Assembly (NCBI GenBank): GCA_030035585.1
Contig: CM057477.1
Span: forward strand, 57,703,447-57,767,446
From: Dugong dugon
Taxonomy: Eukaryota > Chordata > Mammalia > Sirenia > Dugongidae
DNA: 64,000 nucleotides
Reading direction: 5' to 3'
Positions 55,713-64,000 of the stretch are shown here, in pieces (the stretch's first letter is position 1; each line of letters begins with the position of its first letter). Both the position numbers and the translations under genes were made by a program. Below the pieces are notes generated by a model. That model was not told where the DNA came from and searched no databases. It saw nothing but the letters and a program-made list of their open reading frames with translations.

Positions 55713-55807
55713 TTGGCTTTTCCTACAATAATAGCCCTTACTCTACTTGTCAGGGATCCAAAGTGGGGGTTCTGCCAGTTGCTGAGTATATCTATCTAAA
55801 TTATGCA

Positions 55808-56125
55808 CTATGGAACTGGAGAAATCACTACAAAATGGGTTCTAGGACCCAGTGTACCCACAGTGAAATGAACCTGAGCTACGACTCCATTAGTAACCAG
55901 ATCTCCATACATCCCCACTCTGACTGGTGGGGGACAATGACGTCTTGGGTCTCCTGGAATTATTGTCTGTTCAGAGCCAATGTCCAGTAATGGTGGAAAA
56001 GCCTGATTATTTTCTTTTCCCCAGTGAACAGTCACTCTCATAAAAGGCTGTAGATCTCTTTGGGGAAGGTTGAAAGAAAGATTAACAGTACACATTTTTG
56101 GAAGTTTAGTGGATTCCTTCCTCAA
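55808..56125 (-). pseudogene. Endogenous retrovirus protease remnant
   Basis: The frame contains PPLLDIGSEQTIIPGD, where retroviral aspartic proteases have D-T/S-G. Here D-I-G, a replacement at the motif's second position. It lies just upstream of the RT in the minus direction. Confidence 0.8.
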
Positions 56126-56422
56126 AGGTATACAGTCTCCCCTTCATTCAAGGAGTTGTGGGTCTGGAAACTGGCTCAAGTCTGGGAATTGATTGGGGGG
56201 CCATTACTCTGTATTCTGGCAATTCAAGTTAGACTGCCATTCACTTGACCTAGAATTCTTCCACTTGTACAGATCAAGTAAATATTTTGTAAATTTTCCA
56301 CCTAGTCCACTCTTAGGGACACCAAGACTAAGTAGCCAATGCCATATGTCCATATGAATCAGACTATTCTGATTACTGCTTTAACTCCACTGTCCATTAT
56401 AGTAATCATGTCCAGCATCTCT

Positions 56423-56788
56423 TTATTGATTGAGTGCCACCACTTGGCCCCTACCACCACGGGCTCCAATCAGCCCCATTGTAGTTAGATGTCTTAATTC
56501 AGCTAGAGCAGTTCCCACTGTTAAATCTGACTTACATAAAATAGAAATCAGAGTAGTCTTCAAGGATGCTGGTGCTCCCCTCACAAATTTGTTCCTCACC
56601 ATTGTGGTAAAAGGTGTGTCCTCTGGGCATTCCACGTGTGGAGCTATGGGTCTAAGCTGATAAATCCACTCTAACATGCCAATTTCCCTAAGCCTTTGGA
56701 TACCTTCTTCTATAGTATACCACAGCAGGGCTAGTACTTCAGACACCAATTGAAGTTGGGAATTCAATTGGTATTGTAATTCAACCAC
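56423..56788 (-). pseudogene. Endogenous retrovirus gag C-terminal remnant
   Basis: A 121-aa frame with LREIGMLEWIYQL and FTTMVRNKFVRGAPASLKTT, in the position expected for the capsid C-terminal region. The assignment is by position and general look. The N-terminal part of gag is missing. Confidence 0.55.
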
Positions 56789-57224
56789 TGTTATGATAGA
56801 CTGTGGGTTTGGTTTTCGGCAATATCACCTCATTTATTACAAGAAATAATCCTTTCTTTCAGGCACAAGTGACAATTTCGAGGTCATTTATGCAGCACTG
56901 GAGTTGTGACACTGAAGCCCCTAAGCTCATCTCTTTCTTTCACCACTTTGTCTAGCAAAAGTAGATCAACCAACCAGCTTCCTTATACTACTCATTCTGA
57001 CAAAAATGTTAAAAAAAAAAATCTAACATGCAATCACCCAGAGTCTCCTCTCTCACAAATATTTGATTTATTGGTGGTGATATTTTACGGATTTCTATTG
57101 CCACCTCATGCCATGGATTAGCAGTGCCCCTTTACTACTGGAAGCAGAATTATCAACATTTTTAAGACTAACCAGACTTGAGAACCAATTTAGAAAACTC
57201 ATCTTTACAATTTTGTTTCTCTAA

Positions 57225-57241
57225 AACCACTCCCAGTACCA
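57225..57241 (-). other. Primer binding site, tRNA-Leu-like
   Basis: On the minus strand, TGGTACTGGGAGTGGTT lies two bases after the LTR end (..AACA, 57244). A tRNA-Leu acceptor complement would read nearly the same (two to three differences). Leucine tRNA priming is what gave ERV-L its name. Confidence 0.65.
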
Positions 57242-57243
57242 AA

Positions 57244-57317
57244 TGTTTTAGACTTGGTTCTCTAGAGAAGCAAAACCAGTGAAGCATGTAATACATATGT
57301 GTGTGTATGTATATATA
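57244..57317 (-). mobile_element. 5' LTR remnant of the provirus
   Basis: Only the 3' end of the 5' LTR remains ('gacttggttctctagagaag' then 'caaaaccagtgaag' and a TA/TG-rich run). A MaLR-like LTR starts at 57318, and the provirus LTR does not clearly resume after it. Confidence 0.75.
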
Positions 57318-57838
57318 TGTCATGCATTGAATTGTGCCCCCCAAAACTGTGTGTCAACTTGGCTAGGCCAGGATTCTTAGTATTGTGTGATTATCCACCA
57401 TTTTACCATCTGATGTGAATTTCCTGTGTTGTAAATCCTACCTCTGTGATGTTAATGAGGCAGGATTAGAGAAAGTTATGTTAATAAGGCAGGACTCAAT
57501 CTGCAAAAATTAGATTATGTCTTAAGTCAATCTCTTTTGAGACATAAAAGAGAGAAGCAAGTAGAGAGACAGGGCGACCTCCTACCACCAAAAAAGTAGT
57601 GACAGGAGCAGAGTGTGTCCTTTGGACCCAGGTCACTGTGATGAGAAGCTTCTAGAGCAGGGGAAGATTGATGGCAAGGACCTTCCCCCAGAACTGACAG
57701 AGAAAGAAAGGCTTGCCCTAGAGCTGGCACCCTGGATTTGGACTTCTAGCCTCCTAAAGTGTGAGAGAATAAATTTTTCTTTGTCAAATCCATCCACTTG
57801 TGGTATTTCTGTTATAGCAGCCCTAGATGACTAAGATA
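57318..57838 (+). mobile_element. Lineage-specific MaLR/ERVL-like LTR
   Basis: It starts TGTCATGCATTGAATTGTG and ends 'gccctagatgactaagata', with AATAAA near 57770. Related to 13048-13652 and 14952-15435. It is inserted in the AT-rich part of the provirus LTR. The AT-rich flanks make the TSD ambiguous. Confidence 0.87.
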
Positions 57839-57855
57839 ACATATATAAATATATA

Positions 57856-58013
57856 TATGGAGCCTTGGTGGCTCAGTGGTTAAGAGCTCGGCTGCTAACC
57901 AAAAGGTCATCAGTTTGAATCCACCAACTGCTCCTTGGAATCTCTATGGGTCAGTTCTGCTCTGTCCTATAGGGTCACATTGGGTCATAACTGACTCGAT
58001 AGCAACAGGTTTT
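57856..58013 (+). mobile_element. AfroSINE with internal deletion, tandem copy 1
   Basis: Forward, short form, from 'ggagccttggtggctcagtg' to 'gactcgatagcaacaggttt'. Followed by a CA repeat. Confidence 0.92.
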
Positions 58014-58014
58014 A

Positions 58015-58048
<34 letters not shown>

Positions 58049-58050
58049 AA
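58014..58050 (+). repeat. (CA)n microsatellite
   Basis: Perfect or nearly perfect CA units between two AfroSINEs, at the tail of the first. Confidence 0.95.
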
Positions 58051-58057
58051 TATATAT

Positions 58058-58187
58058 GGAGCCCTGGTGGCACTGTCGTTAAGAGCTATGGCTGCTAACC
58101 AAAAATGTCAGCAGTTCAAATCTACCAGCTACTCCTTGGAAACCCTATGGGTCAGTTCTACTCTGTCCTATAGGGTCGCTATGGCCG
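58058..58187 (+). mobile_element. AfroSINE with internal deletion, tandem copy 2
   Basis: Forward short-form copy from 'ggagccctggtggcactgtc' to 'cctatagggtcgctatgg', truncated before the tail. It is preceded by the same 'aaatatatatgga' as copy 1. Confidence 0.9.
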
Positions 58188-58204
58188 TGTACTTGCATAC
58201 AATG

Positions 58205-58715
58205 CCATTTGTGGTCTGTCTCTTGCTCCTTGCCTCCATCCTCCCTTCCTATCATTCCTTCTATCTCAAACCCTGTGTTCCAACCATATCCAATGACCTG
58301 CTGTTTGCTAAATATGCCATGAAGTTCCTACTTGACCATATCATTTCTCATCTCTGTGTTTTTTCTCTTTGTTATTTCCTCTACTTGAAGTGCTCTTCTC
58401 TCCTGTCCAGCTGGCAAATGCCTTCTCATCCTTCAACTCTCCACCAAAGCATCACCTCCTCTCTGAAGCCTTCATTGATCTCCTTAAGTAGTTGACTACC
58501 CTCTAGTAATGCCCCCTTTGTTTGCCACCTCTATTACAGCATCCATCATATTAAAAGATGCTTCTTTGTTTACACCTTCATCTCTCCCATTAGACTGCAT
58601 TGGACTGAGAGCCCCTAGTCAGCAGGACTGTGCCTTATTCACCTTTATATCCTCAGCCTCTAGAGCAGCGTCACGTATTTATACAAACTCCACGTAGGCT
58701 TGATAAATACAGTAA
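58205..58715 (+). mobile_element. L2 LINE 3' region
   Basis: 'gaagtgctcttctctcctgt' then 'agcatcacctcctctctgaa', 'gccttcattgatctcc' and the terminal 'gactgtgccttattcacctt' with 'tgataaatacagtaaaattg' is a long L2 3' region. The 142-aa frame at 58067-58495 spans the SINE and L2 and is not a gene. Confidence 0.8.
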
Positions 58716-60044
58716 AATTGAATGAGCTGAACTGAGTCTGGCTGTGTTTAATATTTCCAGTCACTTCTCTAATGCAACTCAATCTGCCATAGGAGAATCT
58801 TTGAAAGTGCAATCTCTGGACAGTTCAGCAGGGACTAGCGATGACCCTGAGGGAGGAACTCTGAGCTATCCAGAGCCCAGGGGCCATGGAGCTGGAAGTG
58901 TGCTTGGAGAGCTGCCCACACTCCCCACTAGAATGAAAAACCATTCTGGTTTTAACACTGAAAATTCTGCATCCAGGAAACCTCTCAATTTCAGCAAAAC
59001 CAGGACAATTGGTTACCTAACCCCCAATGCTTTTGTCATCTCTCCACCATCTCAACAGAATCACCCTTAAGAAGAATAGGATCAGTCACCACCAAGTGCC
59101 TAGAATCTGGGGAAATGAGAACGATTATTATCATCCTCACTGGAGAAAGATTAAGATTTCTCATCTGTGGTTAAAGGTTTAGAAGGGAGCAAATTATAAA
59201 GACCCTAAATGGTGTCCAGGGAAGAGAGATACACAACATTAGTTGTTTCTAAGGCAACAACTTCCCAGATTTATGCCAGAGCTTTGGAACCATTTGCCAT
59301 TAGAGCAGATGATTATATGCTCATTTATCTCCAGAGAAGCCCTTAAAACCTCCTCTTTCTCAGAAAACTCATTTGGCTAAAAAACACAGTGTTTGAGACG
59401 GAGGGTTACTCTGAACATTCCTGAATCCCCAGACAGATGCTTGTGGAGATTGCTATGTCATCCTAACATTTGGCTATAATTCCATGTGGTTTTAGTTCAG
59501 AAGAGTTTCATCTCTGCCACTAGATCTGTTGCTTTGGAAGGAAATTCTAAGGAAATATCTAAACAGTTATTTATAAGTTAAGGTCTCCTCAGAGCAGTTC
59601 TTAATAGGCAGTGAGTCTGCACCACAAAAACAGCACTGTGCAATTAGAACCACTGTTAGCACTGAACAAGAGTGAAAGGCGAATTCCTGGGGGAAAGTCC
59701 AGCCTCCTTATACAGCTGATCCTCAGTTACTTCCTTTAGCACCTTCTGCCTGAGGCATTACAGTCTAAGGTGTAGCTCAGCTCAGCCCTTGTTTACGACC
59801 GCCCTTCTCCTGGTGCACGCTAGGATAACCACTTCTCGACACTGGTCTCAGATGTGACTGGTCGAACAGTATCATAACTCAAAACTTACTCTGCACCTTA
59901 TTGTTGGTTATACCCAGTTCTGCAGAATGTGTCTGGGATTCTGGGACTGGAGGGAGATCATACTGCCTCTTTTGCTAGAACCCCTAGACTGTAAACATGC
60001 AAAGGCTAAAGGACTATGTCTTATTTTTCTTTGAGCCAAATTGC
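58716..60044. other. Unique non-coding stretch
   Basis: About 1.3 kb free of recognised repeats. 59220-59400 ('aacattagttgtttctaagg', 'gcagatgattatatgctcat') could be a conserved non-coding stretch. The 108-aa frame at 58744-59070 has no domain. Confidence 0.5.
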
Positions 60045-60260
60045 CTTGGTTCAAATTCCAGCTCTGCTACGTATAACTTTTGTGCCATTGGGCAAGTTGC
60101 TTCACTTCTCAATGCCTCTGTTTTTTCAAAAGTAAAATGGAGACAATAATAGCACCTACCTCATAGCTCTGTTCTGAAAATTAAATAAATTATAAATGGA
60201 AAATACTTAGAACAGTGCCTGACACATCATAAGTATTACATAAATATTAGCTATTATTAT
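60045..60260 (+). mobile_element. MIR SINE
   Basis: 'ttcaaattccagctctgcta' (B box), 'attgggcaagttgcttcact', 'aaaatggagacaataatagc' and 'acagtgcctgacacatcata' make this the best preserved MIR in the window. Confidence 0.9.
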
Positions 60261-60480
60261 TCTTTGAACTCTCAGTATCTGGCATGGTCCTTGGTACACT
60301 AAAAAAAAAAGGTTTGCTGAACTGAACTGAAATTTTCACTCACAAACCAGACACATAAGGATAATTCCCCAAGTGCTTATCACTTCATGCTGTCCCTCTT
60401 GACTTGTTTTAGCCCTGTTGTTGACTAGTTAGACCTGTGGTTCCTTTGATCACAATCTTCAGAAGGACCTGGAGGAAAGA

Positions 60481-60687
60481 GGAAACCCTGGGTAGTGAAA
60501 ACTGTTAATGTGCTCGCTTGCTAACCAAAAGGCTGGAGATTCGAGTCCACCCAGAGGCACCTTGGAAGAAAGCCTGATGATCTACTTCCAAAAGGTCTCA
60601 TAGCCTTGAAAACCCTACTGAGTACAGTTCTACTCTGAAAGACAAGGGGTCACTATGAGTCAGAATCAACTTGATGGCAACTGGTTA
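60481..60687 (+). mobile_element. AfroSINE2-type SINE with 9-bp TSD
   Basis: Forward copy from 'aaaccctgggtagtgaaaac' to 'cttgatggcaactggtt', flanked by perfect gaggaaaga copies at 60472-60480 and 60688-60696. Confidence 0.93.
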
Positions 60688-60819
60688 GAGGAAAGACGAC
60701 AAACCAGAGCTCTATGGACAGAGTACTAGTCCCAGCTCTTCCAGTGAATGGAAGTGCTTGAAGAGTTCACAGAAGAGGAAACACATCTGGTAAGGGAGCT
60801 CAGGAAAGGCCGCATGTAT

Positions 60820-61076
60820 CCCCAAACATTTCTTGACATTCCTTGGCTTGTAGATGCATCTTCACGTGGCCATCTTCCCCCTGTGTGTCTCTCTGTGTCT
60901 CTTCTCTTTGATAAGGGCATCCCTCATACTGGATTAGGACTCACTCTACTCCAGTATGACCTAACTTAACTTGTACCATCTTCAAAGACTCTGCTTCAAA
61001 ACGAGGTCACATTCACATGTACGGGAGTTTAGGACTTTAGCATAACTTTCCGGGGGACACAATTCAATCCATAAAA
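60820..61076 (-). mobile_element. MLT1A-like MaLR LTR, truncated
   Basis: 'ttccttggcttgtagatgca' to 'gacacaattcaatccataaa' matches the right two thirds of 33536-33948; the left part is missing. Confidence 0.8.
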
Positions 61077-61233
61077 GTAGGTATGCAAATAACCACTCCC
61101 AAAGTGCTGACTGGAATCCTTAAGACAGTCTACAAATGAGAAAAGCAGTGCATTACCAAAAAAAACCAGCCAGCCAGAGTGGGTAGGGGAGAGTACAGTC
61201 AGTATTGAGAAAAAAGTAAAAAGAAGTTTGAAG

Positions 61234-61645
61234 TGTCTTAGTCACATAGTGCTGCTGTAACACAAATACCACAAGTGGGTGGCTTTAAAGAACAGAAATT
61301 TATTTTCTTACAATTCAGCAGGCTAGAAGTTCAAATTCAAGGTGTGGCTCTAGGGGAGGTCCTTGTTTCTCTGTTTCAGCTTCTAGTAGTCGGTAATCCT
61401 TGGAGTTTCTGGGCTAGTAGATTTATCTGCCGCTGTCATCATCAGAGAGCATCTCTCTTCCCCCTTTATGTGCCCACTCTGTGTCTAATCAGCTCTTTTT
61501 AAAGCTAGAAGTGATTAGGTTTAGGACATACTCTACACTGATACAACCTTATTAACATAACGAAGAAAATCCTATTTCTAGGATTACATCCACAGGTATA
61601 GGGTTTAGATTTCAACACATATTTTGGGGGACTCAATTCATAACA
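61234..61645 (-). mobile_element. MaLR-type LTR
   Basis: Inverted LTR from tgtcttagtcacatagtgct to 'gactcaattcataaca', same family as 11789-12221. Flanks are not a clear duplication. Confidence 0.85.
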
Positions 61646-62049
61646 GCCAGGATGGGTCCTTAAAGGAACAGAATGTGGTCAAGGAGCTCACTGACAAGGC
61701 TGCTGTTCTGATAGTCTATCCTTTAAGCTTCTCTACGTAAGATGGCTCCTTTGAGCAGCGATTCTCGACCTTCCATATCTTTCAACTGAATCTGCTCTCC
61801 TTTGTCCCACCAATTACTCAATAAGCTGGGTCCTACCGTGATGGAAATAAAATGATTCTAAAATGGCATTCACAGGCCCACACTGTTATTCTGTCATTCC
61901 ACGCAACCTCTAATTAGCCAAAAAATCTTAAGACCTGAAGAAACAGCTCATCAAAAGTCTGCCCTGATCAGGAAAACTGACCCAGTTTCTTACAACACTA
62001 ACTGGCATAAAAATGGGGTGGGGAGGAGGCAGGGAGGGAGAATCGCTAT
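61646..62049. other. Unique non-coding stretch
   Basis: Contains a short G/A-rich run near 62014-62040. No gene or repeat recognised. Confidence 0.5.
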
Positions 62050-62480
62050 AATTAAAGAGTGTGATGAGACCTAACAAGCAAATGCAATGTATGGGCCTTT
62101 ATCGAATTCTGATTTGAACAAGCCAACTGATTTTCTAGTCAATCAAGAAAATCTGAACATGGAATAGATATTAGATGATATGACGGCATTACTACTAATT
62201 TTGTTGTGTATGAATGGTACCGTGATTATGCTATTTGTTTGAAGTCCCTATCTTTTAGCTACACCTACTGAAGCACTTAAAGAAGAATGTTTCTCTGAGA
62301 TTTGCTTTAACAGGCTGTAGTGATAAGGGAGGACAAAGGAAAGTGGTAGGGCAAAAGATGAAACAAAATTAGGAAATGGTTGATAATGAAGTTGTGTGGT
62401 GGTTTCATAGGGTTCATTACACTATTCTCTCTACTCTTGCATATGTTTGAAAATTTCCATAATAAAAATTCTGTGAAAAA
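62050..62480 (+). mobile_element. Old L1-type 3' end
   Basis: 'actaattttgttgtgtatga', 'cctatcttttagctacacct' and the end 'ttcattacactattctctct' then 'atgtttgaaaatttcc' plus ATAATAAAAA form a common mammalian 3' terminus that I attribute, with reserve, to an L1M subfamily. Confidence 0.5.
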
Positions 62481-62581
62481 TCTTCCCAAGCCCATCCACA
62501 TTATTCAACTAGATGGAGGATCCCATTGCACCAGGCACTTGGACAAAGTAATAGCTCTGTTTACTGGATGCAGCAGCAAGT

Positions 62582-62779
62582 CCGTGGATGGTGCCAACGT
62601 TACTATTAGCTGAAAGGTTGACGTTTAGAACCCACCCAGAGGAGCCTCAGAAAACAGACCTGGAGCTCTGCTTCTGAAAAGTCACAACCTTGAAAGCCCT
62701 ATAGAACAGTTCCACTCTGCATTTATGGGGCTGTCATGAGTCGGAATCTTCTTGCTGGCAATCAATGACAACAACTGAC
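62582..62779 (+). mobile_element. AfroSINE2-type SINE, diverged
   Basis: 'gtccgtggatggtgccaacg' to 'gagtcggaatcttcttgctg' follows the SINE layout. gcagcaag just before it and again at about 62780-62787 is a probable duplication. Confidence 0.8.
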
Positions 62780-62789
62780 TGCAGCAAGC

Positions 62790-63350
62790 AAAGAAGAAAA
62801 AGAACGAAGGGCCACTGGCTGCTCATTCTCCCAACTATTTCCCCATGACTGAACCCTAGGAAGCACCGCATAATGTCTGGACATGTCCGTGGTCCCACAA
62901 GATTTCTTGTTTTTAAGGGAAAGTAGGTCTCCTTTTGTTTATTATTCCTCCCTAATGGTTTTAAAGACCCCCAAACCCCCACAGTGAACCAGCAGCTGGG
63001 CTCCTGTGCATAGCCCAATGGCCGCATACTTCCTCTTCCGCCCCCTCTGCCTCCTTCCCCTTCTCCTGGCCTCAGTTGCCCGCCCAGCAGCCATGCTGTT
63101 CTCTCCTTGTGCAAGGCAGCATCCGCCATGGCGGGCACTAGCCGCGGCCCAGGACGCTTGGGGATTCCCAGCTTCGGGCAGAGGTGGTGGCAGCACGTGA
63201 TCAGAAAGTGGCTACACGGCAACAAGGGCCACCATCGCTGGCAGCACTCCTGGCACCTGCACACTCATTCTTCCGCCGTTCCCATGGCCGCCTGTCCCCA
63301 CTACCCCTTCCCCATGACCTACCTACCCTGTGCCCAGATGGACACAAAGT
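62790..63350. other. GC-rich stretch, no gene recognised
   Basis: 62990-63350 is clearly richer in G+C and CpG than the rest of the window. Overlapping frames occur on both strands (176 aa at 62734-63264 on minus; several of 64-84 aa), but they show no domain, and the long one runs into the SINE at its C-terminal end. It may be the inside of the element suggested in the next entry or an orphan CpG-rich segment. Confidence 0.4.
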
Positions 63351-63479
63351 CTTGATCTGGCTGTCAGCGCAGCCCCCGCCCGAGCTGCGCTTACACCTGG
63401 GCTTTGTCTACCAGACAGGCGGAGTTAAGGGCTGAAGGCAGACTTCTGCTCCACCCGCGGGCAGAAGCGGATAGGGCTG

Positions 63480-63600
63480 GGCAAGTAACCGAGGACTGCC
63501 TGTATTTAATACCTTGGTCGAACAATGTCCAAATCGCATAACGTCCTATTTCACAGAATGTATGGTGGACGTTAAGCAACACATGACTGCAGTCTCTAGG
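63480..63600. mobile_element. Possible DNA-transposon termini
   Basis: 'taaccgaggactgcctgta' (63487-63505) resembles the inverted end of mammalian elements that start TACAGGCAGTCC. 'ggacgttaagcaacacatga' then 'ctgca' (63570-63594) resembles another such end. The region to their left would be the element body. The families are not identified. Confidence 0.35.
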
Positions 63601-64000
63601 ACCTGGCATTCTCCCTGAAAGTGAAGGTGGTAGCCAGTAGATACAGAGTTAAATATGGTCACTCTTGGTCGTGGTTTGACTTAACAGTTACTAGGGAGAT
63701 ATCTCCATTTTCTTCTTCAGAGAAAGTCATAAGAGTCCAATCTGAAAAAGGGACATGTGTCCCTAGTCCTCGATGGGGGCTCAACCTTTTATGGCACATC
63801 TCTGCTACTCATCAGAACAGGACCTGGTCCCCAGGCTTGTCCCTCCTCAAAGATTGTTCCATCAGAAATAGAGACCTCCCTTTCTTAATCCTTAGCTCCC
63901 TGTCTCAGAGAAGAGATAACTTATTATTCGCTCAACTATTTCTCTTACTTAAGGAGACAGAAATGACTATAGTAAAACTTGCAAATCAAAACATTCTAAT
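63601..64000. other. Unique non-coding stretch to window end
   Basis: Nothing recognised. Confidence 0.5.

Larger units (their letters stand above)
52231..57243 (-). mobile_element. ERV-L-like provirus internal region
   Basis: Minus-strand retroviral internal region of about 5 kb with gag remnant, protease, RT, RNase H, integrase and dUTPase-like domain in that order, no visible env, and a tRNA-Leu-like primer binding site. A dUTPase after the integrase and absence of env are known features of ERV-L (class III). The gag region is much too short (about 800 bp between the PBS and protease), so a large deletion is likely. An RTE fragment (52432-52622) interrupts its 3' end. Every ORF is broken. 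Confidence 0.88.

Noticed and set aside
58067..58495. 142-aa plus-strand frame with hydrophobic segment
   Set aside because: It starts in an AfroSINE and continues in an L2 3' region; the apparent membrane segment comes from pyrimidine-rich L2 sequence.
62734..63264. 176-aa minus-strand frame as a protein gene
   Set aside because: It shows no domain, its C-terminal part reads through a SINE, it lies in GC-rich sequence where stops are rare, and frames on the other strand overlap it.

Overview
The window is mammalian, repeat-rich, non-coding DNA, most likely from an elephant or another paenungulate (elephant, hyrax, sirenian). The evidence is its repeat content. AfroSINEs ending in the 'gactcatagcgaccctat' module are scattered throughout, and at least five copies carry an internal deletion of about 44 bp that I recall as the mark of the paenungulate subfamily. 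There is also an afrotherian-type RTE (BovB-like) LINE, SINEs sharing that LINE's 3' tail, and L1 copies, on a background of older MIR, L2, CR1/L3, MaLR and Tigger1 repeats common to placental mammals. I see no intact host protein-coding gene, no exon I can defend, no functional RNA gene, and nothing bacterial or CRISPR-like. The longest open frames all lie in transposon or retrovirus remnants or are chance frames. The window reads as an intergenic gene desert or a very large intron.

Layout. 1-7.3 kb: a possible palindromic MITE, SINEs with clear target-site duplications (TSDs), unique sequence, one L2 tail and an MLT1 LTR. 7.6-16.7 kb: a textbook ERVL-type solo LTR with a 5-bp TSD, several MaLR-type LTRs (one with internal sequence) and SINEs with tRNA-Gly-like heads. 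19-24.2 kb: an RTE cluster. One RTE copy is nested in a SINE. Another has an inverted 5' part (twin-priming geometry) and was later hit by two solo LTRs and an AfroSINE. 24.6-27.1 kb: a multi-layer nest (old L1, SINE, AfroSINE, younger L1). 27.1-35.7 kb: mostly unique sequence with a strong G-quadruplex motif, a possible conserved non-coding stretch, an inverted SINE pair and MIRs.

35.7-38.0 kb: a nearly complete, decayed Tigger1 DNA transposon with both terminal repeats. 39-42.4 kb: two L1 3' pieces in the same orientation. 44.3-51.5 kb: one L2 copy split by a 5.7-kb block (L1 plus about 1.5 kb of other sequence, bounded by one 8-bp duplication, a candidate 3' transduction) and by an ERVL-type LTR with a perfect 5-bp TSD. 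51.9-57.3 kb: a decayed ERV-L-like provirus on the minus strand, with gag remnant, protease, RT, RNase H, integrase and a dUTPase-like domain, no visible env and a tRNA-Leu-like primer binding site. 57.3-64 kb: LTRs, tandem AfroSINEs around a CA repeat, L2, MIR, SINEs, and a GC-rich stretch ending in sequences that look like DNA-transposon termini.

The parts do not form a pathway. What they offer is a readable order of insertions, because many TSDs and nesting relations are preserved. Family names come from recognising consensus features by eye, not from a database search. Boundaries without a stated TSD are approximate to about 10-30 bp.
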